Of a stretch of DNA of 8,854 bases, positions 1 through 7,326 are shown one piece after another (within the stretch, counting starts at the first letter, position 1; every line of letters begins with the position of its first letter). Source of the stretch: Actinomycetes bacterium (GTDB taxonomy: Bacteria > Actinomycetota > Actinomycetes > S36-B12 > UBA10799); assembly GCA_029779995.1 (NCBI GenBank), contig JAKOZM010000023.1, positions 1-8,854 of the forward strand, in the 5' to 3' direction. A program made the translations under genes and the position numbers. The notes beneath the pieces were generated by a model that ran no database searches, was not told the DNA's origin, and saw nothing but the letters and a program-made list of their open reading frames with translations.

Positions 1-1560
1 GTCGGAGGTCTGCGCCGCCGCGGACACCAACTCGGGCGGCAGGAACCGGGTCAACTCGGCCAGACTGTCCGCGAGTTTCAACGCGGGCTCGGCACGCCAA
101 CTGCGCACCGTCTCGGCTGCCGCCTCCAGGACGTCGTCAATGGCATTACTCACGGGAATCTCGAAGCGGGCAATCGTGACCGCGTTGGTCTCGTCACCGG
201 AGGACCGCAAGGAGATCGGCATGTTCATACGCAACTCGTCGACCGGCCTGCCCATCTTCTCGTGGTAGCGATGCATTCCTAGGCTGATCGCAGCCAGGAA
301 GAGGTCGTTGACCGTGCGCTCGCGCGCTTTGGCGGCCTTGCGGAACTGCGCGAAGTCCATGTCGATGGTGTCGAAGTGGTAGTTGATGCTGCGCTGCTGC
401 ATGATCGGCGACAACGGACCCAGTGGGACCTTCGTGAACCGCATCACCGACTCTGTGGTGCCCTTCACCCGGCCGATCAGCTCGGTCGGATTCTTGATCG
501 CGGCGATCGCCAACGGCCCGATGCCCTTCACGGCATCCTCAGCGGTCCGGGCGACCCAACCGAGATTGTTGCGTACCACGGCCTGCAGGAACCCGGTCGT
601 GTCCAGCACCGCCGGCTCGGGTGCTGCCGGCATGGGACCCAGATCCATCCCCTCGGGGGTGAAATCGAACAGGGCCATACCCAACTGCACGGCCCCTTGG
701 CCGTCGGCGATCGCATGGTGGAGCTTCAGGATCAGCGCTGCCTTGCCGCCGGGCAGGCCCTCCAGCAGGGTCACCCGCCACAGGGGGCGTTCCTTGTCGA
801 AATCCGTCATGCTCTGCCGGCGGGCGTCAGCGAGCACGTCGGACCAGGTCGATCCCTTCGGCATGCTGAAGCGGCGCATGTGGTAGGACAGGTCGAAGTT
901 CGGGTCGACGACGATGCGTGGGGACTGGATCCCGATCGGCCCTTCCACCACGACCGATCGCAGGACCGGGGCCAGCCGGGTGGCGCGTTCATAGCGCTGC
1001 TTCAGCCGGTCCCAGTCGGGACTCTTCTCGAGCACGAGCAGACCGATGATGGTCGAGCGCATCACCGGGTCATCGGTTGCCATCCGCCACGTCGCGAAGT
1101 CCCACCCGGACAGCCGCCGGGCCTCGGTGACTGTGTCCTTACCGCGCAGCGGCTCCGGCTGTTTGGTCGACTTCTTGCGGGGCGTGCTGGCGGGTTCGGC
1201 AGGCGGGGCGCCCGGCGATGTCTTGGGGGCCGGCTTGTCTGCCGCAGCCGCCTTCGGCGTCCTCTTCGCAGCAGCGGGCTTCTTTGCTGTCGCTGTGGCC
1301 GTTTTCGCCGACGCCTTCTTCACAGCGGGCTTGCGTGCCACCTTCTTGACCGCAGGGTCAGCGGCCGGCGCCGGGGCCGGGGTCTTCTCGGCCTTCGGCT
1401 GAGCAGACTTCGTTGACTTCTTCGGTGCTGGCGCCTTCTTGGTCGGCTTGGCCGGTGGCTGCTTGGGGCTCGGAGCCGGCTCAGACTGTGCTTGACCTTC
1501 CGGAACCGTCGACGAAACCGTGCTCTTGACGGCGTCCTTGCTCTCCGGGATGTCGGCCAC
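1..1560 (-). CDS. WS/DGAT-family O-acyltransferase with Lys/Ala/Pro-rich N-terminal tail (3' end outside window)
   Basis: The frame stays open from a GTG at 1560 to the left edge (520 residues, no stop), so the C-terminus is missing. The family, wax ester synthase/acyl-CoA:diacylglycerol acyltransferase, transfers an acyl group from acyl-CoA to a long-chain alcohol or diacylglycerol at the membrane or lipid-body surface. The catalytic HHxxxDG motif is intact as HHAIADG at residues 281-287 (bases 700-720). The family's N-terminal LSxxD-like start is LSGWD at 150-154, and a RRxxxxDFDKERPLW block precedes the active site. Residues about 395-520 match the start of the C-terminal DUF1298-type half (NMPISLR near the window edge). 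Residues 1-140 are low complexity: Lys, Ala, Pro, Ser and Thr with many KK pairs, unlike the usual family start. AGGAGG lies 4 bases before the GTG. Substrate, wax ester or triacylglycerol, cannot be decided from sequence. Confidence 0.92.
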   Translation of the reverse strand, partial: MADIPESKDAVKSTVSSTVPEGQAQSEPAPSPKQPPAKPTKKAPAPKKSTKSAQPKAEKTPAPAPAADPAVKKVARKPAVKKASAKTATATAKKPAAAKRTPKAAAADKPAPKTSPGAPPAEPASTPRKKSTKQPEPLRGKDTVTEARRLSGWDFATWRMATDDPVMRSTIIGLLVLEKSPDWDRLKQRYERATRLAPVLRSVVVEGPIGIQSPRIVVDPNFDLSYHMRRFSMPKGSTWSDVLADARRQSMTDFDKERPLWRVTLLEGLPGGKAALILKLHHAIADGQGAVQLGMALFDFTPEGMDLGPMPAAPEPAVLDTTGFLQAVVRNNLGWVARTAEDAVKGIGPLAIAAIKNPTELIGRVKGTTESVMRFTKVPLGPLSPIMQQRSINYHFDTIDMDFAQFRKAAKARERTVNDLFLAAISLGMHRYHEKMGRPVDELRMNMPISLRSSGDETNAVTIARFEIPVSNAIDDVLEAAAETVRSWRAEPALKLADSLAELTRFLPPELVSAAAQTSD

Positions 1561-1658
1561 GAGTCCTCCTAGGGTGCGAATACCCAACGCTATCCCCGCC
1601 CCCCAGCCGACGCGCGATGTTGTTTCAAACCGGGCGTGCGCGATGGTGGTCGCCGGAG
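1561..1658 (-). other. Intergenic gap between yebC and the WS/DGAT gene
   Basis: This 98-base gap is the point where the pdxS-pdxT-yebC run ends and the acyltransferase gene begins. I see no strong terminator; the best stem after the yebC stop is only about 4 bp. A TAGCGT (1592-1587, minus strand) could be a -10 box, but the hexamer at the expected -35 distance is poor. A good TTGAAA (1628-1623) is about 30 bases upstream of it, which is too far for a standard promoter. Whether the acyltransferase gene has its own promoter is open. Confidence 0.35.
1565..1570 (-). promoter_or_regulatory. Shine-Dalgarno site of the WS/DGAT gene
   Basis: A full AGGAGG on the minus strand sits 4 bases upstream of the GTG at 1560. 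It fixes a start that includes the low-complexity tail, rather than an internal start closer to the catalytic domain at residue 150. Confidence 0.7.
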
Positions 1659-2411
1659 TTAGGCGTCCACCTGCGCCATGACCTCGTCGGACACGTCGAA
1701 ATTGGCGTATACGTTCTGCACGTCGTCGCTGTCCTCCAGGGCATCGAGCAGCCGGAAGATCCGTTCAGCACCTTGGGCGTCCAGCGGCACAGTCACGCTG
1801 GGCACGAACTGCACCTCGGCGGAGTCGTAGTCGAGTCCCGCCTCCTGCAGCGCGGTACGGACCGCCACCAGATCGCCGGGCTCACTGACGACTTCGAAGG
1901 TCCCTTCGAGGTCGTTGACCTCCTCCGCCCCGGCGTCCAGTACTGCCAGCAGGACGTCGTCCTCGCTGAGGTCCGCCGCGGGCACCAGCACCACGCCCTT
2001 GCGCGCGAACAGATAGGACACGGACCCCGGGTCGGCCATGGAGGCGCCATTGCGGCTCATCGCGACCCGCACCTCCCCGGCGGCGCGGTTGCGGTTGTCG
2101 GTCAGACACTCGACCAGGACTGCCACGCCGTTGGGCCCGTAGCCCTCATACATGATGGTTTCCCAGTCCGAACCCCCGGACTCGGCGCCCGAACCACGTT
2201 TGATGGCCCGATCGATGTTGTCCATCGGCACGGAGTTCTTGCGCGCCTTCTGAATCGCGTCGTACAGCGTGGGGTTTCCATCAGGATCGGCACCACCGGT
2301 CCTGCACGCCACCTCGATGTTCTTGATGAGTTTCGCGAACAGCTTGCCGCGTTTGGCGTCTATGACCGCCTTCTTGTGCTTGGTCGTCGCCCACTTGGAA
2401 TGGCCGCTCAT
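1659..2411 (-). CDS. yebC: YebC/TACO1-family protein
   Basis: The protein has 250 residues, the normal family length. It opens with the hallmark [14 protein letters not shown] segment, followed by the conserved [10 protein letters not shown] and [10 protein letters not shown] blocks and the family's [11 protein letters not shown] end. YebC proteins were long annotated as transcriptional regulators. The mitochondrial homologue TACO1 and, in recent work, bacterial members are described as ribosome-associated factors that help translation through difficult, proline-rich stretches. It is cytoplasmic, with no signal peptide or membrane segment. Its ATG overlaps the pdxT stop (ATGA), and GGAGG 4 bases upstream (2420-2416) lies inside the pdxT end, so translation is probably coupled to pdxT. 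In most actinobacteria I know of, ruvC-ruvA-ruvB follows yebC; here a lipid acyltransferase gene follows. Confidence 0.97.
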   Translation of the reverse strand: MSGHSKWATTKHKKAVIDAKRGKLFAKLIKNIEVACRTGGADPDGNPTLYDAIQKARKNSVPMDNIDRAIKRGSGAESGGSDWETIMYEGYGPNGVAVLVECLTDNRNRAAGEVRVAMSRNGASMADPGSVSYLFARKGVVLVPAADLSEDDVLLAVLDAGAEEVNDLEGTFEVVSEPGDLVAVRTALQEAGLDYDSAEVQFVPSVTVPLDAQGAERIFRLLDALEDSDDVQNVYANFDVSDEVMAQVDA

Positions 2412-3013
2412 ACATCCTCCAAAACCATGTTCACCAGCAATCGATGGAACCGCTGGTCATCGGTCACCTCGGGGTGGAACGAGGTCGCCACGGCATTTGC
2501 GTGCCGTACGGCCACGATCCTATCGGTGCCATCGTCGACCTCAACCGTCGCGAGAACGTCCACCGCCGGGCCCACGCGTTCCACCCACGGTGCGCGGATG
2601 AACACCGCCGGTACAGGTGGCCCTGGTAGTGCCGGCACCTCGACGGCAGCCTCGAAGGAGTCGACTTGACGCCCGAACGCGTTGCGGCGCACCGTCATGT
2701 CGATCGCGCCCAGGCTCACCTGGTCGGGCCGGCCATCGAGCACCTCATCGGCGAGCAGGATCATGCCAGCGCAGGTGCCCAGGACCGGCAGACCCGCCGC
2801 GAGCCGCTCCCGCAGCACGTCCTCCATCGCATTGCGCCGGATGAGCATGCCGATCGTCGTCGACTCGCCACCTGGCACGACCAGACCGGCGACGCCATCA
2901 AGGTCTTCGGCAGTACGCACCTTCACCGGCTCAGCACCGCACGCCGCAACCATCCGCAGATGTTCGCGGAAATCCCCCTGCAATGCCAGAACCCCGACCC
3001 GGGGCCTCACCAC
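2408..3013 (-). CDS. pdxT: Pyridoxal 5'-phosphate synthase glutaminase subunit PdxT
   Basis: PdxT hydrolyses glutamine and channels ammonia to PdxS for PLP formation. The protein has 201 residues, normal for the family. The class-I glutamine amidotransferase fold is recognisable: [10 protein letters not shown] at 9-18, the PGGEST oxyanion loop at 47-52, the nucleophile Cys81 in GTCAGMIL, and the His180/Glu182 pair in SFHPE. All three triad residues are present, so the enzyme should be active. The first possible start is GTG at 3013. A second GTG at 3010 gives a tight GTGA overlap with the pdxS stop and shortens the protein by one residue; I cannot choose between them. There is no strong Shine-Dalgarno, so translation probably depends on ribosomes finishing pdxS. 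Confidence 0.96.
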   Translation of the reverse strand: MVRPRVGVLALQGDFREHLRMVAACGAEPVKVRTAEDLDGVAGLVVPGGESTTIGMLIRRNAMEDVLRERLAAGLPVLGTCAGMILLADEVLDGRPDQVSLGAIDMTVRRNAFGRQVDSFEAAVEVPALPGPPVPAVFIRAPWVERVGPAVDVLATVEVDDGTDRIVAVRHANAVATSFHPEVTDDQRFHRLLVNMVLEDV

Positions 3014-3903
3014 CCGCGGTCAGCGAGGCGGTGCGGCGCCGGGATCTCTTCGACATTGATCCCGACCATGGCCTCCCCGAGACCGCGGGACACCTTGGCC
3101 AGGATGTCAGGGTCGTCGTAGTGAGTGGTCGCCGCCACGATGGCCGACGCCCGCTCGGCGGGGTTGCCCGACTTGAAGATCCCGCTGCCCACGAAGACGC
3201 CGTCAGCACCGAGTTGCATCATCATCGCCGCATCTGCCGGGGTGGCGATACCTCCTGCGGTGAACAGGACCACGGGCAGCCTGCCGGCGCGGGCCACCTC
3301 GGCCACCAGATCGTAGGGCGCCTGCAACTCCTTGGCTGCCACGTAGAGCTCGTCCTCGGGCAGGCTGGTGAGTCGGGTCATTTGATCACGGATCGTGCGC
3401 ATGTGGGTAGTGGCGTTCGATACGTCACCAGTGCCCGCCTCCCCCTTGCTGCGGATCATGGCCGCACCCTCGGTGATCCGCCGCAGCGCCTCGCCCAGGT
3501 TCGTGGCACCGCACACGAAGGGGACCGTGAAGGCCCACTTGTCGATGTGGTGGGAGTAGTCGGCCGGGGTCAGCACCTCGGACTCGTCGACGTAGTCGAC
3601 ACCCAGCGACTGCAGGATCTGGGCCTCGACGAAATGCCCGATCCGGGTCTTCGCCATGACCGGAATGGACACGGTGTCGATGATCGCGTCGATGAGGTCT
3701 GGGTCGCTCATCCGTGCCACGCCACCCTGCGCCCGGATGTCCGCGGGCACCCGCTCGAGCGCCATGACGGCCACCGCGCCCGCATCCTCGGCGATCTTCG
3801 CCTGCTCGGCGGTCACCACATCCATGATCACCCCGCCCTTGAGCATCTCGGCCATACCGCGCTTGACTCGCGCGGAACCGGTCACGTGTGTGGGGTCAGT
3901 CAT
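3007..3903 (-). CDS. pdxS: Pyridoxal 5'-phosphate synthase lyase subunit PdxS
   Basis: PdxS condenses ribose 5-phosphate, glyceraldehyde 3-phosphate and ammonia from PdxT into PLP, as a dodecamer in the cytoplasm. The protein has 298 residues, normal for the family. Conserved residues are visible: Asp28 in GGVIMDV, the Schiff-base Lys85 in MAKTRIGHF, and the second lysine Lys153 in [10 protein letters not shown]. The phosphate-binding [13 protein letters not shown] and [14 protein letters not shown] segments are intact. The ATG at 3903 is preferred over an in-frame start 80 codons further upstream. It has AAAGGA 6 bases upstream, and homology begins right after it, whereas the extra 80 codons look non-coding and run into the preceding gene. 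It overlaps pdxT by 4-7 bases, consistent with fixed-ratio production of the two subunits. Confidence 0.97.
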   Translation of the reverse strand: MTDPTHVTGSARVKRGMAEMLKGGVIMDVVTAEQAKIAEDAGAVAVMALERVPADIRAQGGVARMSDPDLIDAIIDTVSIPVMAKTRIGHFVEAQILQSLGVDYVDESEVLTPADYSHHIDKWAFTVPFVCGATNLGEALRRITEGAAMIRSKGEAGTGDVSNATTHMRTIRDQMTRLTSLPEDELYVAAKELQAPYDLVAEVARAGRLPVVLFTAGGIATPADAAMMMQLGADGVFVGSGIFKSGNPAERASAIVAATTHYDDPDILAKVSRGLGEAMVGINVEEIPAPHRLADRGW

Positions 3904-3908
3904 GTGAG

Positions 3909-3915
3909 TTCCTTT
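3909..3915 (-). promoter_or_regulatory. Shine-Dalgarno site of pdxS
   Basis: AAAGGAA on the minus strand, with its core 6 bases upstream of the ATG at 3903. It decides the pdxS start against the longer in-frame reading that begins at 4143. Confidence 0.65.
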
Positions 3916-3980
3916 CACGTCTGGGTACGTCGTCGCCCTATCCGGTGGCAGGGGTATCGGCACTGCCCGGTGTGGGTCCT

Positions 3981-3997
3981 GCTCTCCATGGTAGAGC
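3981..3997. promoter_or_regulatory. Imperfect palindrome in the pdxS upstream gap
   Basis: The arms GCTCT and AGAGC flank a CC-AT-GG centre, giving a 17-base near-palindrome between the membrane-protein stop (4010) and the pdxS ribosome site. On the minus strand it contains TACCAT (3993-3988), which fits a TANNNT -10 box, but no good -35 is seen. It could be an operator or promoter that lets pdxS be transcribed apart from the PIM genes. This is the only gap inside the main block before yebC. Confidence 0.25.
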
Positions 3998-4009
3998 GGG
4001 TCGGCGACT

Positions 4010-4570
4010 TCACCTACTGCGGAGTGCGGCAGGCACCTCGTCGTCCAGTTCCACGGTGCGCGGCAGTGGGGCCGAACCGGCCAGACGGAACAGTCGCACG
4101 AGCCGTTGCCGGCGCACAGCCAGACAACTGCGGACCGCGTCATTGTGGAATCGCCGGGACCAGGCCGCCTTCTGGATGGACGAGGCCAGATCCGTCACGG
4201 TGGCCTCACCACCGGACTGGTCCAGCAGGTCGTCCACCGTCGCGCGGTCGCCGAAGGCGACATCCACAGCCCTGGTCAAGGCGCTCTCCGCAGCACAACG
4301 TGCCGGGTCGAAGGCCGCACCCGAATCGCGGCCGCGGGCCAGCGCAGCATCGGCGGCATCGGCCAGGACCAACGCGGTGGCGGGGTCAAGACGCCCGGAA
4401 CTGGCAAGCGCGAGCACCTCGTTCGCGCGGTCCAGGAACTGGGTCTGCAACGCCGAGCGCGACGTGTCGACCCGGTGGTGCAGCCGATCGAGCCGGGCAG
4501 CGGTCTGCGAGAGGTACAACACGACCAGCACGATCAGGACGAACAGCAGGGTGAGAGTCAGGGCGTCCAT
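4010..4570 (-). CDS. Conserved actinobacterial one-pass membrane protein between pimA and pdxS
   Basis: The protein has 186 residues from the ATG at 4570. Residues 4-20 are a strongly hydrophobic Leu/Val membrane anchor. The basic [18 protein letters not shown] stretch and long Ala/Leu-rich helices follow, presumably cytoplasmic and somewhat LemA-like. A conserved C-terminal block at 139-180 carries RRFHNDAV, [15 protein letters not shown] and ELDD. From memory, proteins of this type occupy the same place in many actinobacteria, and in mycobacteria (Rv2609c) the membrane part is joined to a Nudix hydrolase domain. No Nudix box is present here, and the end looks complete rather than cut. Function unknown. 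The ATG overlaps the pimA stop by one base (TGATG) with GAGG just upstream; a GTG at 4573 is an alternative start one codon earlier. Confidence 0.85.
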   Translation of the reverse strand: MDALTLTLLFVLIVLVVLYLSQTAARLDRLHHRVDTSRSALQTQFLDRANEVLALASSGRLDPATALVLADAADAALARGRDSGAAFDPARCAAESALTRAVDVAFGDRATVDDLLDQSGGEATVTDLASSIQKAAWSRRFHNDAVRSCLAVRRQRLVRLFRLAGSAPLPRTVELDDEVPAALRSR

Positions 4571-5745
4571 CACACCTCATCGCGTGGTCGCGCCAACCGG
4601 CCCACGAGTTGCCCCCGCATGTCGTTCTCCACCCGCTCACCGGTGGTCGTGACACTCTCATACACCTGCTCGATCTCGCGGGCGACGACGTCCCAGTCAA
4701 ACTGCCTGGCGCGGGCGTGGCCGGTCACCGTCAACTGCTGGCGCCGAGTGTGATCACCAAGCAGCGTGGTCACCGCCGTCGCCAGCGAGCCGGCGTCCTC
4801 GCTGCGGAACAACACACCACAGCGGCCGTCATCGAGCACCCTGGCGAATGCCTCCAGGTCGCTGGCCACCACCGGGGTGCCCGCTGCCATCGACTCCAAA
4901 AGGACGATCCCGAAGCTCTCACCACCGGTGTTGGGTGCCACATACAGGTCGGCGCTGGCGAAAGCGCTGGCCTTCTCCTGGTCACTGACGAGACCGAGGA
5001 AGCGGACGTGGGAGCGGAACTGCTCGGGCAGATCGGCCAAAGCCTCCCCCTGATCCCCGGGACCCGCGACGAGAATCTGCACACCGGGATACGTGGCGGT
5101 GATGCCCGGTAACGCGGCCAGCAGGATTGGCAACCCTTTACGGGGCTCGTCGATGCGGCCGATGAAGAACACGGTGGGGTCGGTGCGCGGGTACCCGGGC
5201 AGTGGCTCGGCCTGTTCGAACGGCGCACACATCACGCCGTTGGGGATCAATACCGCGTCCCCGCCGAGGAATTTCACCAGGGTCTGCCGGGCTGCTTCAC
5301 TCACAGCGATCCGGGCGCTGATCTTCTCCATCGCGGTCTGCATGAGGTAGTAGGCCGCCGAGAGGGCCCGCGACCGGGTCTGCGAGGAGTGGTAGGTCGC
5401 CACGATCGGACCGCGGGCCGCCCAGCACGCAAGCACACTCAGCGTGGGTGACGCGGGCTCATGGACGTGCAGGACGTCGAAATCGCCCTCCTTGATCCAA
5501 CGGCGCACCCGGGCCGCCGAGACCGGACCGAAGTTCACCTTTGCCACCGAGCCGTTGTACGGCACACTGACCGGCTGCCCACCGTCGACCACGAAATCCT
5601 CGAGCGGATAGTCATCGTCGTCGACCGGCGCCAGCACACTGACCTCATGCCCGAACCGTTGTAACGTCACGGCCTGATCGTGGACGTGGGCCTTCACACC
5701 ACCTGGTGAGGTCCAGTCGTACGGGCAGACGATCCCGACCTTCAT
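4570..5745 (-). CDS. pimA: Phosphatidylinositol alpha-mannosyltransferase PimA
   Basis: PimA transfers the first mannose from GDP-mannose to the inositol of phosphatidylinositol on the cytoplasmic face of the membrane, the first PIM step. The protein has 391 residues, typical for this GT-B, GT4-family enzyme. The N-terminal domain begins MKVGIVCPYDW with the acceptor-side SPGGV loop, and His119 is in ATYHSS. The donor-binding GRIDEPRKG carries Arg197, Glu200 and Lys203, corresponding to Arg196, Glu199 and Lys202 of mycobacterial PimA. The EX7E motif runs from Glu276 to Glu284 (ESFGIVLLE). All key residues are present. The start ATG overlaps the acyltransferase stop by one base (TGATG), so the two are probably translated in sequence. 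A related later-step mannosyltransferase is less likely given the PgsA/acyltransferase context. Confidence 0.95.
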   Translation of the reverse strand: MKVGIVCPYDWTSPGGVKAHVHDQAVTLQRFGHEVSVLAPVDDDDYPLEDFVVDGGQPVSVPYNGSVAKVNFGPVSAARVRRWIKEGDFDVLHVHEPASPTLSVLACWAARGPIVATYHSSQTRSRALSAAYYLMQTAMEKISARIAVSEAARQTLVKFLGGDAVLIPNGVMCAPFEQAEPLPGYPRTDPTVFFIGRIDEPRKGLPILLAALPGITATYPGVQILVAGPGDQGEALADLPEQFRSHVRFLGLVSDQEKASAFASADLYVAPNTGGESFGIVLLESMAAGTPVVASDLEAFARVLDDGRCGVLFRSEDAGSLATAVTTLLGDHTRRQQLTVTGHARARQFDWDVVAREIEQVYESVTTTGERVENDMRGQLVGRLARPRDEV

Positions 5746-6671
5746 CAGACCCGCCGAGGATCGAGATCCGAGAGGAAGACGGGCTGCAGCATGTGCCAGT
5801 CCTCGGGGTGCATGAGGATACCCTCGGCCAGTCGGTCGGCCATCCGCTGCGTGAACGCGCTGGCGACCTCGACGAACTCCGGATCCCAGCGATCCCCGGC
5901 TGTCCAGTCACCGCTGGGCCGTTCCACCTGCGGGAACACATGCACGTGTGCGCGCTCCTCGGTGTAATACAGGCTGGTGGCCAGCATCGGGGCGCCGGTG
6001 AGCATTGCGATCGCTGCCGGGCCTATCGGCATCTTCGCCCGCTCCCCGAAGAAGTCGACCTCGACGCCATGCCGGGACAGATCCCGATCGGCCAGCAGCG
6101 CGAGCAGTCCGTTGTCCTTGACCAGATCGACGCACTGCTCGAAGACGTTGGTCCCCGCGTGCGGCAGGATCTTCATGCCGACGCTGCGACGGTAGTCCAG
6201 GAACTCCTCGTACAACCGCTCCGGTTTGAGCCGCTCGGCGACGGCGATCACCTGCGCGAAGTGGATGCTGGCCCACGCTCCGGTGAGGTCGTAGTTACCG
6301 GCATGGGGCACCGCGAAGACCACTCCTTTGCCGTCGTCGAGAGCGGCCGCCAGCAGATGGTCGTTGATCGCGCGGTGCCGGTGGGTGATCTTCTCGGGGC
6401 TCCAGGAGGGCAACCGGAACGCGTCGCACCAGTACCTCATGTAGGACCGCATGCCCTCCCGCGACAGGTCGCGCAATTCGGACTCGCTGGCGTCAGGAAC
6501 GACGCGGCGCAGGTTCTTCTCCAGTTGTTGGACACCCTTGCCCCGTTGCCGCCAGAGCACATCCCCGAAACCGAAGAACAGGCTGTAGGCGGCGCGCTCG
6601 GGCATTGCCCGCACGATGCGCCAGCCGGTGGTGTACGCCCAGTAGGCCGCTTCATCCTGGAAGTTCATCAT
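5745..6671 (-). CDS. patA: PatA-like phosphatidylinositol mannoside acyltransferase
   Basis: In mycobacteria this enzyme moves palmitoyl from acyl-CoA to the 2-mannose of PIM1/PIM2 at the inner membrane face. The protein has 308 residues and belongs to the LpxL/HtrB-like lysophospholipid acyltransferase superfamily. The HX4D catalytic motif is PHAGNYD with His123 and Asp128. The downstream ADRDLSRHGVEVDFFGE block (194-210) and PIGPAAIAMLTGAP (acyl-chain pocket region) are typical. There is no cleavable signal, and aromatic-rich residues 10-40 suit membrane association. The first ATG (6671) overlaps the pgsA stop as ATGA; a second ATG follows immediately at 6668 and would give TGATG, so the start is uncertain by one codon. 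Its place between pgsA and pimA supports the PIM role over lipid A or glycerolipid acylation. Confidence 0.92.
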   Translation of the reverse strand: MMNFQDEAAYWAYTTGWRIVRAMPERAAYSLFFGFGDVLWRQRGKGVQQLEKNLRRVVPDASESELRDLSREGMRSYMRYWCDAFRLPSWSPEKITHRHRAINDHLLAAALDDGKGVVFAVPHAGNYDLTGAWASIHFAQVIAVAERLKPERLYEEFLDYRRSVGMKILPHAGTNVFEQCVDLVKDNGLLALLADRDLSRHGVEVDFFGERAKMPIGPAAIAMLTGAPMLATSLYYTEERAHVHVFPQVERPSGDWTAGDRWDPEFVEVASAFTQRMADRLAEGILMHPEDWHMLQPVFLSDLDPRRV

Positions 6672-7273
6672 GCGGCCTGCGCCTGCCGGTAGACATGAGC
6701 CAGGCGCTGATACACCGTGATCAGGACCAGCGCGGCGAGGACGTAGAGAGCGGCGGGGAGCAGGTAGGGCACCCCTAAACCGTAAACAAAGGCCGCAAGG
6801 AGCACGATCAGCAGGCGCTCGGTCCGTTCAGCGATGCCCACCTTGCAGTCCAGGCCCACACTCTCTGCCCGGGCGCGGGCGTAGGAGATGACAAATCCGC
6901 CGACCAGACAGATCAGTGCCGCGCCCTGCACATACGCACTTTGCGAGCGCACCGCCCAGATCAGGACCGCGCCGAAAATGGCTCCGTCGGCGATGCGATC
7001 CAGCGTGGAGTCCAGGAACGCGCCCCACACCCCGGTCCGGCCCTGCAGCCGGGCCATGGTGCCGTCGAGCATGTCGCTGAACACGAAGAGCACCATGATG
7101 AGGATTCCCGGGACGAACCGGCCGTCGGGGAAGAAGAACAGGGCAGCGGCGCTGACCCCCACGGTGCCGATGAACGTGACCGCATCAGGGGACAGCCCGA
7201 TCTTGAGCAGGCCCTTGGCGACGGGTTCCACCACCTTGGCAAGAACTGATCGCGCGTTGGTCTGATTGAGCAT
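6668..7273 (-). CDS. pgsA: Phosphatidylinositol phosphate synthase (CDP-alcohol phosphatidyltransferase)
   Basis: The enzyme joins CDP-diacylglycerol and inositol 1-phosphate to give phosphatidylinositol phosphate, the precursor of PI and all PIMs, in the membrane. The protein has 201 residues with about six hydrophobic segments. The CDP-alcohol signature D(x2)DG(x2)AR(x8)G(x3)D(x3)D is perfect: Asp67, Asp70, Gly71, Ala74, Arg75, Gly84, Asp88 and Asp92. The GLSPDAVTFIGT opening and the ISYARARAE and ERTERLLIVL blocks match the actinobacterial inositol-phosphate type rather than glycerol-phosphate PgsA. The ATG at 7273 is chosen because GAAGGG lies 9 bases upstream and family similarity begins near it. 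An in-frame GTG at 7306 would add 11 residues with no family match and would lie at or ahead of the likely transcription start. Confidence 0.94.
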   Translation of the reverse strand: MLNQTNARSVLAKVVEPVAKGLLKIGLSPDAVTFIGTVGVSAAALFFFPDGRFVPGILIMVLFVFSDMLDGTMARLQGRTGVWGAFLDSTLDRIADGAIFGAVLIWAVRSQSAYVQGAALICLVGGFVISYARARAESVGLDCKVGIAERTERLLIVLLAAFVYGLGVPYLLPAALYVLAALVLITVYQRLAHVYRQAQAA

Positions 7274-7309
7274 GCGCTGGATCCCTTCGATGCATGGCGG
7301 CGTCACTTC

Positions 7310-7320
7310 ATGCTATTAGT
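7310..7320. promoter_or_regulatory. Possible overlapping divergent -10 region between pgsA and the EF-G-like gene
   Basis: This is an AT-rich spot in otherwise GC-rich DNA. On the minus strand TAGCAT (7315-7310) fits a TANNNT -10 box and would start the pgsA message about 30 bases before its ATG. On the plus strand TATTAG (7314-7319) is a weaker -10 placed so that transcription would start at or next to the GTG at 7327. CTATTAG and its complement CTAATAG are nearly alike, as expected where one AT-rich element serves both directions. No convincing -35 boxes are seen. Confidence 0.4.
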
Positions 7321-7326
7321 CAGCCC

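Noticed and set aside
376..1416. Plus-strand open frame of 346 codons
   Set aside because: It lies opposite the WS/DGAT gene with its intact HHxxxDG motif, and its translation has the Arg/Gly/Leu-rich shadow composition.
1617..2669. Plus-strand open frame of 350 codons
   Set aside because: It is antisense to yebC and pdxT and has no recognisable domain.
3904..4143. 80-codon upstream extension of pdxS
   Set aside because: It has no similarity to PdxS, overlaps the end of the preceding gene, and is Cys/Trp/Pro-rich. The ATG at 3903 has a proper ribosome site and the family's normal length.
2983..4554. Long plus-strand open frame of 523 codons
   Set aside because: It is antisense to pdxS and the membrane protein gene, both firmly identified, and its composition is Arg/His/Gly/Pro-rich, as expected of a shadow frame in GC-rich DNA.
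5706..6692. Plus-strand open frame of 328 codons
   Set aside because: It is antisense to the PatA-like gene with no recognisable motif.
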